A stretch of 64,000 bases of DNA from Brassica napus (taxonomy: Eukaryota > Streptophyta > Magnoliopsida > Brassicales > Brassicaceae). The notes under the pieces were generated by a model. The model was not told where the DNA came from. It did no database searches and saw only the letters and a program-made list of their open reading frames with translations. The DNA lies in the NCBI RefSeq assembly GCF_020379485.1, contig NC_063445.1:52725422-52789421 (forward strand), given 5' to 3'. Shown here in pieces: positions 13,501 through 25,173 of the stretch. The position numbers and the translations under genes were made by a program. Each line of letters opens with the position of its first letter. The first letter of the stretch is position 1.

Positions 13501-15079
13501 TTAAGAAAATTGCCCTTAGATCTTACCCTTAGTGAATTATCTAGTCAATATTTTAATTTTAATAATAATTATATTTTGATACGCATTTTCAAAGCGCATA
13601 AAAAATTTTCGATGAAAACTTTACATAATCACATTTTCTCTTTATTTAAAGCAGTTTTGAGCATAAAATTCGTAACCCAAAATCTGAATCGAACCCAAAC
13701 TAAAAAACTCGATCTATACCCGGTCTGAAATGTAAAAAATACCAGAAATAGTCTTGTAGGATGGTACAAACATATCCTAAGCCAAAGTGTTATTAGCCAA
13801 ACCCGTACATATAATCTGAAAATTTTAAAAATCCGAAAAAATCCAAAAATCAATCTGAATGTCTAAATTAATCATAAGTATAAACATTTGAATCTTTATG
13901 TACTTCAAATATTCAGTTCTATATTTATTTTGAAATGATATATAAAAATAAGTATTTAAATTTTAAATAAGTGTCTTAAATATCTTATTGTATATTAATA
14001 AATATTTACTTCTTATCTTTTGCTTTTAAATTTTGGATTAACTTCGGATATAATCCGCAAACAAAACTAATATAACCTGAATCCGAATGATATATGATAA
14101 CTTTATGAGTTTTCTGATGTGATACAAATTATAACAAAAACTGATGTATTATAACCTAACATGATCCATGCTTATAATATGAAATTATGTTTTATATTTG
14201 TCAAAATTTATTTCACTAAAATATTAATTCAATTTTTATTATAATATAAGTTAATTATATAGCGTTGAACCCGTCTCATACTTGATAAATGTTTACATTT
14301 TTATGAAATAGTTGTAAGAAACTGTAATTGTAAATCATAATATATAATTCAATATACCATATAATCAAATAATATTAATGTCAACTAAATTTAGTATTGT
14401 ATGTATCAAATTCAATTATTTAAATTATATTTTAATATTCTAATTCAATATTTTAAATATCTTATTTTAATATTTTGCAGTAATAAATTGAAGTATGTTG
14501 TAATCTGTATGAATATATGTTATTATGTATATGTAATTCTTTTTATTTATAACTTATAAAACAATCAGTAAATCGATTAAGTTATGTTATATATTATTTA
14601 CTATAATAATTTAATAATGAATATGAATTATGTATATATAAATCTTAAAGAAATTTTGTTTCTTATCCAATAAATCAAAATGAATTAATATGCATATGTA
14701 ATAAATGAAAATAATTACGAATTTTAGTTATTTAAAATAAATATTAAAACAATAAATATCTATATTTTAAATAAAAAGATATTAAAATATATTGTTAAAT
14801 GCAATATTAGAAAAGATACTCAATAATATATTTTGATCTTATTTTGAAAATATTTAAATAATATATTAAGATTTTGTGTATATTTAATAATAACTAAGTT
14901 TGTTGTATTCAATAAAACTAAATAAATGAAATGGTTTAGCTTAGACTATTTGCAAGTAGATAAAATTTGCTTATGTTTTAATAGTATTAATTTTCGAAAT
15001 GATACAATAAATAAATGTTATTTCTATATTATACCTAATAATAAAATATATATCTAATTTGATTGTATTATAATATTAC
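10501..15079. other. Long gene-free AT-rich region
   Basis: No supported gene in about 4.6 kb. From about 11,540 to 15,080 the DNA is extremely AT-rich. Remnants with AACCCGAA/AATCCGAA-like words occur near 11,410-11,530, 13,670-13,860 and 14,040-14,090, as found in old non-autonomous DNA transposons of crucifers. I could not place termini. Confidence 0.6.
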
Positions 15080-16694
15080 GGTTCAGAGCCATGTATTATA
15101 TAATATACTATATACAAATGTTATATACATGATGATTTATTATGGTAAATTCTTTACCATTTTGACATCTCATCTTTACTTTATCACTTATGAAAGCATG
15201 ATAAATGTAGATGCAATATAACATGGTATAGAAATACATGACTGGATTACGATTGTTACTCAATTGGAATCACTAAATATAAAAAATTCGTACATAAGAT
15301 AGAATCATTTTAGTCACTGATTTATAATAAATGTATTTATAATGCTCCAAATACTGTTACATATTTTGTTGGACCTAGGGGTGTTCAATCCGGATATCGG
15401 TTCGGTTTCGGTTCGGTTTTTTTCGGTTTTCGGTATTTCGGTTAGTAAAATATAACTACCATTCTAAATCCATATTTACTTCGGTTCGGTTCGGTTTATA
15501 TACCGTCGGTTTTCGGTTTATTCGGTTTTATACCAAAAAACATAATTATTTAGTTTGAGATCATATAAAATGAATTTTAGAGTCATATTGTCAACACAAT
15601 CATTTATTAAAAATATATTATATGTTCAAATAAATGAACAAAAACGTAAAAATGCTTCTACCATCAAATAAAATCATCAAATCTATAATTAAAACCAGAG
15701 CCTAATTAAATTTTGAAAATAAAAGTATGAAACAAAACAGAAACATGAAAGAAAAGTTTTTTCACTCTTTCATATTTGGTGTTCATTAAAGTCATGTTTT
15801 TTCGATTGAACACGAAACTCTGTTTGTTTATAGATAAGAAAAAAATTGTGAAAATTTTCCATTAATTATTTTTCATCAAATTTTTCATCTTCATATTAAT
15901 TTAGTGAATACTAAAATAAAGCAAAAAGATATAAAAAAACTTAGAAAATAAGATGTCTAAATTGCGATGTATTGTTATTTAATTATAGTTCAAGTGTTTT
16001 ACAAATTATATAAGGTTCTTTATTACTATAACATTATGGTAATAGTTATTAACACAAATTTAACTTATATAACAAATAGATTTTCATGTATTGTTATAAA
16101 ATAGATATATATTTACATGTTTCTACTTTTAATCGGTTTTATTCGGTTTATTCGGTTTAATCGGTTATATACCAAACCATATCCAAATCCTACGGTTTTT
16201 ATAAAATTATATCCATTCGGTTTATATGGTATATACCAAAACCAAACCATATTGTCTATTTCGGTTCGGTACGGTTCGGTTTTACCATATTGAACAGACC
16301 TAGTTGGACCATTTAAAATTTAAATGACAACCTTTTAATAATAAGTAAATAAAAAAGAAGAATCTAAATTAATAGAGTAGATCTTAAAATAAATCAATAA
16401 ATAAGCAGAGATTTTGAATGTCTTTCGAATCTCTAGTCATAAATATTTCTTATGATTTTATTGAAATACTTCTAGATTTCAAACAGCAATAAACAGGCTT
16501 TTCTGCCCAAAAAGGAGTATAAATAAAACATAACAGTACCTACCTGACTCCCACCTTTTTTCATTTCTCTTTGTTAAATTTTCATAATCTCATGGTTTAT
16601 TGTACAATTACTCCGCTTTCCACTATAAATATTGCATAGTACACAAAACCAAAACATCAAACTCCAATCAAACCAAACTGGTATCAGTATTACT
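15080..16694 (+). promoter_or_regulatory. Upstream region of CHS copy 1, duplicated from or to that of CHS copy 2
   Basis: Outside the inserted hAT (15,376-16,302) this matches 23,230-23,904 closely, for example TGGTAAATTCTTTACC and the region after GTTGGACC. A TATA box (TATAAAT) lies at 16,624-16,630, 65-71 bp before the ATG. The leftmost limit of similarity is approximate. Confidence 0.7.
15376..16302. mobile_element. Non-autonomous hAT-type DNA transposon
   Basis: 927 bp, flanked by a perfect 8-bp target duplication GTTGGACC (15,368-15,375 and 16,303-16,310). Terminal inverted repeats are TAGGGGTGTTCAAT and, reading inwards from the right, TAGGTCTGTTCAAT. The ends carry many CGGTTCGGTTT/TTCGGTTT words facing inwards. 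No transposase reading frame is present. The related upstream region of CHS copy 2 has an uninterrupted GTTGGACC at the same place (about 23,519-23,526), which is the empty site. Confidence 0.92.
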
Positions 16695-18846
16695 ATGGTG
16701 ATGGGTGCATTGTCGTTGGATGAGATCAGAAAAGCACAAAGAGCTGATGGACCAGCAAGCATCTTGGCCATAGGCACCAGTGCCGTCCCGAATTTTTTTG
16801 TGGCCTAAAACATTTTTGTAAAAATGTGGCCTTAATAAAATAAAATAATAGAAGTTTTTGAAAATGTTAGAATTATAATATAACATATTCTTTTGTTATT
16901 TTTTTTTCATGTGACATTAATTCATTCAATTTTCTGTGGATCATGAACCTACATTAAGTATTTGAAAGTTTTATATGTAAAAAATTAACAAAGAAAAAAC
17001 TAGAATAAGACATCTTTAAAACAATAACTATGTATGTAGTCAAATTCAAGTTAATTTTTCTTTTAATTGTGTTTTGATAAATACAACATAAAAATAGAAA
17101 CGGATAAAAAGTTAAATTCCCTTCTAATATTGTTTTGGAAACTATAACATAAAAGTTGAAACTAGTTAAAGAGATGAACAAAGCACTCGAAGTTATGCTA
17201 AATTTCCTTTTAGGTTTATTTTGATAACTACAACATAAAAAAATGGAATCCGACAAAAATTAAATTCTCTTTTAATGCTGTTTTGAGAACTCTGTTTCAC
17301 AATACTTGATTTTTTGTAGTAGTGCACAAAGATTAAGAAAATTACATTTATCTAAAAATGTATTTTAAAGATATAATTTTAAAATCAGTTAACCAATTAT
17401 AAAAGAGACAGTAAAATCTAATTGATTGAATAGTTTCCAATAAAGTTAAAAACAACCTTAAAATCTCAAAACTTCATGTAAATTGAAACAAATTAATCTT
17501 TCTAAACATCATCTATATTGAAACGGATGGAGTATATCATAAAATTGAAACTAGTAAAAGAGATGAACAAAACATGTTGATTTGTTGTATAACTTGTATT
17601 GATCAAACCAAATAAAATGAAAATTATTGTACACAGAATAATAAAATCTGACCCAAATTTTTTTTTAAATGTGGCCTAAAGCATTAGCTTTAGTTGCCTT
17701 ATGAGAGGCACGGACCTGATAGGCACTGCCAACCCTCCCAACCAAGTGACCCAAGCAGAGTATCCAGACTACTACTTCCGCATCACCAACAGTGAACATA
17801 TGACCGATCTCAAGGAGAAGTTCAAGCGCATGTGTACGTCTTCATATTCATTCTGCCACACATTTATATTATATTCATTCACATTTACTCATAAACTTTA
17901 TCTATTATCTATCATAGGCGACAAATCAGTGATAAGGAAACGTTACATGCACTTGACTGAAGAGTTTCTCAAGGACAACCCCAACATATGCGCCTTCATG
18001 GCTCCTTCCTTGGACGTTAGGCAGGACATCTTGGTGGCCGAGGTCCCTAAGCTTGGCAAAGAGGCTGCAGTGAAGGCTATCAAGGAGTGGGGCCAGCCCA
18101 AGTCCAAGATCACTCATCTAGTCTTCTGCACTACCTCTGGTGTGGCCATGCCTGGTGCTGACTACCAGCTCATCAAACTCCTTGGTCTGTGTCCTTCTGT
18201 TAAGCGTGTCATGATGTACCATCAAGGCTGCTACGCTGGTGGGACTGTCCTCCGTTTGGCCAAGGACATAGCTGAGAACAACCGTGGCGCTAGAGTACTT
18301 ATTATTTGCGCTGAGATTACAGTAGTCACCTTCCGTGGGCCCTCTGAGACCCAACTGGATTCCCTTGTTGGACAGTCCTTTTTTGGCGACGGCACCGCTG
18401 CACTCATTGTGGGTTCAGACCCTGATACCTCTGTGGGAGAGAAACCAATCTTTGAGATGGTGTCTGCTGCACAGACCATTCTTCCTGACTCTCAAGGAGC
18501 CATAGAAGGACATCTGAAGGAGGTGGCACTCACATTCCATCTCTTGAAGACTGTCCCCGGTCTCATCTCAAAGAACATTGAGAAGTGTCTTGAAGAAGCG
18601 TTTAAACCGCTGGGGATAAGTGACTGGAACTCTCTCTTCTGGATAGCTCACCCTGGAGGTCCATCCATCTTAGACCACGTTGAGATAAAGCTAGGACTGA
18701 AGGCAGAGAAGATGAAGGCCACTCGTCATGTCCTCAGCGAGTATGGAAACATGTCCAGTGCCTGTATCATTCATCTCAGTGGACATTGGTTTTGGTTCAA
18801 GCATGTCTTGACTATGCACAATATACAATGGTGGCAAATTGGCTAA
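16695..18846 (+). pseudogene. Chalcone synthase copy 1, interrupted and 3'-rearranged pseudogene
   Basis: Its nearest relative here is CHS copy 2. Exon 1 starts at 16,695 ([15 protein letters not shown]), is split by a hAT element after codon 28 and resumes at 17,719. It ends at 17,833, with the intron at 17,834-17,917 and exon 2 from 17,918. Exon 2 is open and keeps the Cys, His and Asn of the active site ([26 protein letters not shown]). It carries unusual changes such as VAMPG where CHS has VDMPG, and ICAEI where copy 2 has VCSEI. After 18,765 the last roughly 47 codons, including the GFGPG loop near the C-terminus, are gone. Inverted 3'-flanking DNA replaces them and gives an unrelated tail to a stop at 18,844-18,846. 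Without the C-terminal part of the thiolase fold the product should not be active. Confidence 0.9.
16778..17718. mobile_element. Non-autonomous hAT-type transposon inside CHS copy 1 exon 1
   Basis: 941 bp between perfect 8-bp target duplications ATAGGCAC (16,770-16,777 and 17,719-17,726), as expected for hAT. The ends are CAGTGCCGTCCCG on the left and, read inwards from the right, CAGGTCCGTGCC: a short imperfect inverted repeat. A GTGGCCT word lies close inside each end. There is no transposase. CHS copy 2 shows the uninterrupted site. Confidence 0.92.
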
Positions 18847-18870
18847 AATATGGAAATAATTGAGTTGCAA
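18766..18870. repeat. Scrambled inverted copy of CHS 3'-flanking sequence
   Basis: 18,766-18,780 is the reverse complement of 25,197-25,211. 18,781-18,870 is the reverse complement of about 25,229-25,316. Both source blocks lie just downstream of the stop of CHS copy 2, but their order here is not that of a simple inversion. A phrase containing CTTATCTTGTAGCAAGTTT then appears twice (about 18,874-18,903 and 18,960-18,990). Confidence 0.85.
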
Positions 18871-18959
18871 AAAATCAAAAACTCTTATCTTGTAGCAAGT
18901 TTGCACAAGATAGTTATCAAAAACATATTTTTCTCAAGAGGAACAAAAACATAATACAA

Positions 18960-19545
18960 ATCAAAAACTCTTATCTTGTAGCAAGTTTGTTGAAGGCGGC
19001 TATTCTTCACCTGCAAAATGGTCAGAACATACCAAATGAATTATTTAAACAAGACCTTATGATCAAAGGTGCAGTTTTGAAAGCTTACAATGTTCATGTC
19101 CACAGAGAGCTCTTCAAACCATGTCCTTATGTCTTTCTCTTTGTAAACAGAAGCAATGTAAATGCAAGCGAGCGTGATGAGATAAAGTGGGTGTATAAGG
19201 ATAAAGGATGAGGTCCATCCCTGTAAGTGTCGTTGACAAGACCCCTATAGTTTTCCACAAAACATTTTAAGCATCAAGAGACCATTTTAGCTTAACTAAA
19301 GGACAAAAGTTTTGGATACTTACCAAGTTAAATAGGTCATATATACTTGTGTCATTGAGTCCAGAATCCTGCAAGAACCTGTAAAGCAAAGAAAAAAAGA
19401 ATCAAAACGAATGCATAGTGAGTGTCTAGTTGATTTGGAAGATCTCTTAACCAAAGATATGCAAAAGACTCACTCAGGGAGAGATCGGTATGGGTGGAAT
19501 ACAACAAGATAGAAGTTCAAAGCTTCCAAGATCTTCATCTCCATT
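18960..19545 (-). pseudogene. Cyclin C 3' fragment, copy 1
   Basis: Matches the 3' end of the intact cyclin C gene at 33,462-34,107. Remains of exon 9 (with about 70 bp deleted near 18,998), exon 8 (19,089-19,244, enlarged by 8 bp and so out of frame), exon 7 (about 19,324-19,378) and part of exon 6 (about 19,473-19,545) are in order and on the minus strand. The upstream exons are absent. It is a by-product of segmental duplication together with CHS copy 1. Confidence 0.87.
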
Positions 19546-21377
19546 TCCAACAAGATAAAATTTAATAATTAGTAACTAAAATTTTTTTTGACCAATCACT
19601 GGTTTACATGTTCTCCTTTCTTCTTTGTTCTCTTCTCAGATGTCCACAATTAACATCTACATTTGTTTATTACTTTGTTTATACTCTCATCATCAATTTA
19701 TCTCTATTAATTTTTTCCAATGGTGTATCCAATTAGCCATTACTCCATGGAATCAAAAGATCAATTCCTTCCACCTTTTGTCTTCATGCTCTGTTTTGCT
19801 TATTAATTTGCAAGCAAGACTGGAACAAACACATTCTTAACTTGGACATGGGTTATTATGTAAATCTGGCGATGAAGAGTAATGGTGGTGGACCGATGAA
19901 TGTGTGCCGTGTCGGGAAAAGATGAGTATATGTAGAAGATGACTCACAACTATACTATGTTTAGTGAAAAAGATATAACATAGCATTATTTGTGTAAATG
20001 TAACTATTTCCATAAAACTATTATACTATTTAATATATAGATTCCCGTTGTATTTCTATACTTTTCAATGAAATGGAACATGATGGCGTACCTTTTCTCT
20101 TCTTCGCAATATTCATTAATAAGTAATATAAAGTTTATTATGTTCTTTTTTATTTAATGATTGAGAAATATTATTCTTTTTCTCTCTTTAAACTACCAAA
20201 TTATATAATTTACAACGCTCTCGTATTTCTGTACCATTTGCATCAAATGGAATTCCTTATTTTTCTTATTCACATATTCTTCGTATTATAACTATAGATT
20301 ATATTTATATATAGTTTTAGGGTTAATGATTAAAGTTAAAGATTTAGATTTTATTGATTTAGACTTAGGGTTAAGTAGGGTTTACAATTATACTATATGT
20401 AGAATCTATATACTATTTATTTATTTATTAATTCAGTATCAGTTCTCTACTATCTTTATATGACGCTTACCTTTATTAATTTACGTATGCAAATGAAATA
20501 AATAATATATTATATACTATTTTAGAGGATCTATACTATATATCGTACATGAAAAATAAAGTCTTCAATTAATTATCCTTCATCGTTGTTCTTCTGTTTA
20601 CGTCTTTTTCTTTCCTCTCATGTTTAAGAAATGAAGTTCATGTATGTGGTAATTAATTGAGTGATGTCGTGTTATATGCATGATTTAACTCGCCATTGTG
20701 TCATATGAGTAAAAATAAAAATGTTGATTAGCCGACTATACTATATTCAACGAGATGTAGTTTAGTATAATACAACCATGTTCTTTTCCTAGCCACATGT
20801 GTTAATCGTCAACGTCACCAACTTTCTTCTTTTGCCGAATACCTTCTATGTACAAGGTTAAAAAATCTGCATGAAACGGAAGAAAGTGTTATTCACTTAA
20901 TAATGTCAAAATCATAGATATATTTTTGACTATGCTTCCAAAATTGTCTATTTGACAATAAGCCCTCATAACAGGTGAATCATAATTCTTCTTGTCGATG
21001 ATGGGATGTCACTTTCCACTACCTTAAGCTTAAGAAGCTTTACCATCCTCTGAATTAAGATCTCAATTCTTTTCATCTGAAGTTTTATTAACTTTCTCTC
21101 AAATTTTTGTTTCTGATTTTTCTCTTTCTTTATATCCATGGCAACAAGAGTGGATATATACATTGACAAAAAGGAAAAAAGAGTGGAATTATACAAAATT
21201 TTCAGACGGAACCATGTGTCATCCTCGGAATTTCCGATGAATACTTGACAATGTTTTTAACTTTTTCTTTTTTTTTTCAATGTTTTTAACCTTATTCCAA
21301 ATAAACTTAATATCTGCCAAATTTCCATCAAAATTTGCGACCACTCACGGAGACGATCGTGGCCTCGTAACGTTCCG
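19546..21377. other. Intergenic region, part of the duplicated CHS unit
   Basis: No gene is supported. About 20,330-20,965 matches 25,998-26,065 plus 27,101-27,630, upstream of CHS copy 3, which links units 1 and 2 as segmental duplicates. A 76-codon open frame at 20,966-21,196 (-) is rich in Lys and Ile and has no recognisable domain. Confidence 0.6.
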
Positions 21378-21480
21378 AGAAAGTACCAACGAGAATTTCC
21401 GAGAACATTCTGACCAAACACTTTCACGAGAAAGTACCGACGAGAATTTTCAAAAACATTCTGACCAAACACTTTCATCG
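21378..21480. repeat. Direct repeat, about 50-bp period, two copies
   Basis: The phrase CGAGAAAGTACC(A/G)ACGAGAATTT, then GAACATTCTGACCAAACACTTTCA, occurs twice in a row. It lies next to the glyoxalase-like fragment and carries no convincing coding signal. Confidence 0.75.
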
Positions 21481-21604
21481 GAAATCTCTGGCAAGATGCC
21501 CAGAACAATTTCCTTTACTCGCTATAACGTCCCTAATCTGTCAATTATTTACCGATGACCTCTATTCTCAGAAGTAGTGGTCGGAGTTCGTGATGTTTCC
21601 TTGT

Positions 21605-21770
21605 AGCTGCAAGCGCTATGGAAATCAAAAGAGCCAGGTGTCCGGATTGGGAGAAAACCTAAAACGTGCTGGTAAAAGCTCATGGAGTCCTCCACAGATT
21701 GACATAGAAGAGATACGTGGTTCAGAGACTTGAGATGAAGGGTTTCCCGTATTTTTTTTCCATTATTCCC
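21605..21770 (-). pseudogene. Glyoxalase I / VOC-family gene fragment
   Basis: The translation contains LHLKSLNHVSLLCQSVEDSM, then SFYQHVLGFLPIRTPGSFDF. This is the start of the VOC fold in the plant glyoxalase-I-like family, with the first metal-ligand region (NHVSL). The similarity stops abruptly after SFDF and the frame then runs through unrelated residues to a stop at 21,549. The rest of the protein is absent, so this is a single-exon relic, perhaps carried in by a transposon. Family assignment is from memory of the conserved block. Confidence 0.75.
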
Positions 21771-23229
21771 GACATGCAAATCAAAACCAAGAATGATCAA
21801 AAAGCAAAACATAACAGAACAGAAGAGTTTCCTTCTCTTGAAGATACGAACGACGACAACCTTTGAAAATTTAGCTCCTTATCCTTCTTCGACCATATCA
21901 TCATCACGTTTTAGTTTACCACTTGAGATTCATAGAATAATGCATCCATGATGCCATACCGTCATTCAACTTTGGACCTACAACTTCTCAAATAATTCTA
22001 CCATATAAACACATGTCCTTGTGAATTTCCGATAAAACAACAATTCAAATAAAACATTGTTTGCTTTCTCATTTATCATCACAAAAGTTTAATGTATCTA
22101 TTTTCATAATACAAAAAATGTTGTTTGATCCAACGAAAGGAGGTGTTTTCATCCTAAACATTGCATTTGTTTTTAAGAAGTTGTCAAATGTCTAAGCATA
22201 TTGGTCTTTTTATTTTTTAAAGTTGCTAGATTTTCAAGGACTTATTTTTCACGTAAGTATATGCTTTTTAAAAAATTGCATATATTTTAAAAGGATTGAT
22301 AACATGTTTAAAGATGTGTCTTTTTATCCTATAAATTGCATAAGTTTATAAGCAATTGTCTTTTCGTTCATTTTCATATCAACTTCTATATACATTTAAA
22401 GAATCTTAATTTTGTTTAAAAATATTCATGTAACTTGATTTCATCAGTAATTTAATTATTTTATAATATTATATATTTATTAATTATTGCTATTTTTAGT
22501 GATGATATTTTTTTGTGATGAACCATTACAACTATGATAAACCATTGCAACTATTGGTAATGGTAGAGTCTACTTATGAACATTTACAATTTTTAGTGCT
22601 AATCCTTACAACTATTAGTAATGATAGGTTTTAGCGATGAACCATTGCAACTTTTGATGCTAATCGTTATATAACTTTTGGTTAACCATTGCAATCTTTG
22701 GTTGTTAACCATTGGAACTCTCAACTTTTATATAGAAGTTGTAGGTATTGACAAATAGTAATTAAAAACAAATAACTTGTAGAAATAAAGAGAGATATAT
22801 CCATTTTTTCAAACCATTACCAAAGATTTTGAATAAACATATATAAACACAAGATATTTTATTTGTTATTTATGTTCTTAGCTTAAAATACGAAAAACTT
22901 TTTTTATCAAATACTTTTTGACTGTACATACATTTTATATGATTTCAAAAATATCATGAATATGTTACTAAACAAGATATCTTAATTTTATAATTTATAT
23001 TATAAATTTAGAAATGATTAGACATATCTTATTTGGTCTTGATATAATTGTAATTTTACTACAACTAACTTATAAATAAAATATAGATTTTTAATATTAT
23101 CAATAAAAAATATACAAAAAAAATATAGTTGTATACAAGATAAAATGTGGTATGTTTTTCTATAAAATGAGTTCATGTGTGATATCACACGTGTTCCTTA
23201 CCTAGTTATATCTAATAATAAAAAATATA
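21771..23229. other. Gene-free AT-rich region with degenerate short repeats
   Basis: No gene is supported. Around 22,500-22,740 the words GATGAACCATTGCAACT and (T)AGTAATGATAGG recur in degenerate form six or seven times. The remainder is AT-rich. Confidence 0.55.
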
Positions 23230-23904
23230 TTATACCCTATACTATATACATATGTTATATACATGATGACTTATTATGGTAAATTCTTTACCTTTTTGAC
23301 ATCTCATCTTTACTTTTATCACTTATGAAATCATGAAAAATGTAGATGCAACATGGTATAGAAAAAAAACATGGTATAGAAATACATGAATGAATTACGA
23401 TTGTTACTCAATTGGAATTACTAAATATAAAAAAAAAATCGTACATAACATAGAATCATTGTAGTAACTGATTTATAATAAATGTATTTATAATGCTCCA
23501 ATTACGGTTACATATTTTGTTGGACCATTTAAAATTTAAATGACAACCTTTTAATAAGTAAATAAAACAGAAGAATGTAAATTAATAGAGTAGATCATAA
23601 AATAAATCAATAAATAAGCAGAGATTTTGAATTTCCATCGAATCTTTAATCATAAATATTTCTTATGATTTTATTGAAATACCTCTAGATTTCAAACAGC
23701 AATAAACAGGCTTTGCTGCCCAAAATATATATAAATAAAACATAACAGTTACCTGACTCACACCTTTCTCATTTCTCCTTATTAAATTTGCATAATCTCT
23801 AGGTTTATTATAGATTACTCCGCTTTCCACTACTATAAATATTGCATAGTACACATAACCAAAACATCAATCTCCAATCAAACCAAACTGGTATCAGTAT
23901 TACA
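23230..23904 (+). promoter_or_regulatory. Promoter and leader region of the intact CHS gene
   Basis: TATA box TATAAAT at 23,834-23,840, 65-71 bp before the ATG. The region parallels the copy 1 promoter without the hAT. The nearest CACGTG G-box I see is just outside, at 23,188-23,193, about 710 bp upstream. No G-box lies close to the TATA box, unlike the light-responsive ACGT element known from typical CHS promoters. Confidence 0.65.
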
Positions 23905-25173
23905 ATGGTGATGGGTGCCTTGTCCTTGGATGAGATCAGAAAGGCACAAAGAGGTGATGGACCAGCAAGCATCTTGGCCATAGGCACTGCCAACCCTCCC
24001 AACCAAGTGATCCAAGCAGAGTATCCAGACTACTACTTCCGCATCACCAACAGTGAACACATGACCGACCTCAAGGAGAAGTTCAAGCGCATGTGTACGT
24101 CTTCATTTTCATTCTGCCACACACATATATTATATTCATTCACATTTACTCATGAACTTTATCTATTATATATAATAGGCGACAAATCAATGATAAGGAA
24201 ACGTTACATGCACTTGACTGAAGAGTTTCTCAAGGACAACCCCAACATATGCGCCTTCATGGCTCCTTCCTTGGACGTTAGGCAGGACATTTTGGTGACC
24301 GAGGTCCCTAAGCTAGGCAAAGAGGCTGCAGTTAATGCTATCAAGGAGTGGGGCCAGCCCAAGTCCAAGATCACTCATCTTGTCTTCTGCACCACCTCTG
24401 GTGTGGACATGCCTGGTGCTGACTACCAGCTCATCAAGCTCCTCGGCCTCTCTCCTTTTGTTAAGCGTGTCATGATGTACCATCAAGGTTGCTACGCTGG
24501 TGGGACTGTCCTCCGTTTGGCCAAGGACATAGCTGAGAACAACCGCGGCGCTAGAGTACTTATTGTTTGCTCTGAGATTACTGTTGTTACCTTCCGTGGG
24601 CCCTCTGAGACCCACCTAGACTCCCTTGTTGGACAGTCTCTCTTCGGTGACGGTGCGGCTGCACTGATCGTTGGTTCAGACCCTGATACCTCTGCGGGAG
24701 AGAAACCAATCTTTGAGATGGTCTCTGCTGCACAGACCATCCTTCCTGACTCTAAAGGAGCCATAGAAGGACATCTGAAGGAGGTGGGACTCACCTTCCA
24801 TCTCTTGAAGACTGTCCCCGGTCTCATCTCAAAGAACATTGAGAAGTGTCTACAGGAAGCGTTTAAACCGCTTGGGATAAGTGACTGGAACTCTCTCTTC
24901 TGGATAGCTCACCCTGGTGGCCCTGCCATCTTGGATCACGTTGAGATAAAGCTAGGACTAAAGGCAGCGAAGATGAAGGCCACTCGTCATGTCCTGAGCG
25001 AGTATGGAAACATGTCTAGTGCCTGTGTCTTCTTCATACTTGACGAGATGAGGAGGAGGGCAGTAGAGGATGGTGCAGAGACAACAGGAGAAGGGTTGGA
25101 GTGGGGTGTCTTGTTTGGTTTTGGACCTGGTCTCACTGTAGAGACAGTGGTCTTACACAGTGTTCCTCTCTGA
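23905..25173 (+). CDS. CHS: Chalcone synthase (intact copy 2)
   Basis: Type III polyketide synthase: condenses p-coumaroyl-CoA with three malonyl-CoA to naringenin chalcone, the entry to flavonoids, in the cytosol. Two exons: 23,905-24,094 and 24,179-25,173. The 84-bp intron (GTACGT to ATAATAG) splits a Cys codon, the conserved plant CHS intron position. Product 394 aa, normal length. Start: ATG of [15 protein letters not shown]; an upstream in-frame ATG at 23,842 overlaps the TATA region and is rejected. Active-site residues are present: Cys168 (HQGCYAGGT), Phe in VTFRGPS, His in WIAHPGGP, Asn in [10 protein letters not shown]. The C-terminus has [19 protein letters not shown]. Oddity: the residues around the nucleophile read YHQGCYAGG, whereas CHS usually has YQQGCFAGG. 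Other changes from standard crucifer CHS are also present ([18 protein letters not shown]). It may be a diverged CHS paralogue with altered activity or expression. It is the only intact CHS of the three here. Confidence 0.93.
   Translation: MVMGALSLDEIRKAQRGDGPASILAIGTANPPNQVIQAEYPDYYFRITNSEHMTDLKEKFKRMCTSSFSFCHTHILYSFTFTHELYLLYIIGDKSMIRKRYMHLTEEFLKDNPNICAFMAPSLDVRQDILVTEVPKLGKEAAVNAIKEWGQPKSKITHLVFCTTSGVDMPGADYQLIKLLGLSPFVKRVMMYHQGCYAGGTVLRLAKDIAENNRGARVLIVCSEITVVTFRGPSETHLDSLVGQSLFGDGAAALIVGSDPDTSAGEKPIFEMVSAAQTILPDSKGAIEGHLKEVGLTFHLLKTVPGLISKNIEKCLQEAFKPLGISDWNSLFWIAHPGGPAILDHVEIKLGLKAAKMKATRHVLSEYGNMSSACVFFILDEMRRRAVEDGAETTGEGLEWGVLFGFGPGLTVETVVLHSVPL
24095..24178 (+). other. CHS intron
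   Basis: 84 bp, begins GTACGT and ends ATAATAG. It is open in the CHS reading frame, so a naive translation reads straight through it. The matching intron in copy 1 is 17,834-17,917. Confidence 0.9.

Noticed and set aside
18118..18479. Antisense open frames in the CHS exons
   Set aside because: Shadow frames of the conserved CHS coding strand; the same frames appear antisense to copy 2.
20966..21196. 76-aa minus-strand open frame
   Set aside because: Lys/Ile-rich, in AT-rich DNA, no recognisable family and no splice partners.
21257..21558. Overlapping open frames on both strands with a repeated FGQNV or SRESTDENF phrase
   Set aside because: The repetition comes from the 50-bp direct DNA repeat.
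23188..23193. CACGTG as the light-response G-box of CHS
   Set aside because: About 710 bp upstream and not in the usual position near the TATA box; kept only as a note.
23842..23904. Upstream in-frame ATG giving a 21-aa N-terminal extension of CHS
   Set aside because: It lies right after the TATA box, before a plausible transcription start, and the MVMGA start is the family start.
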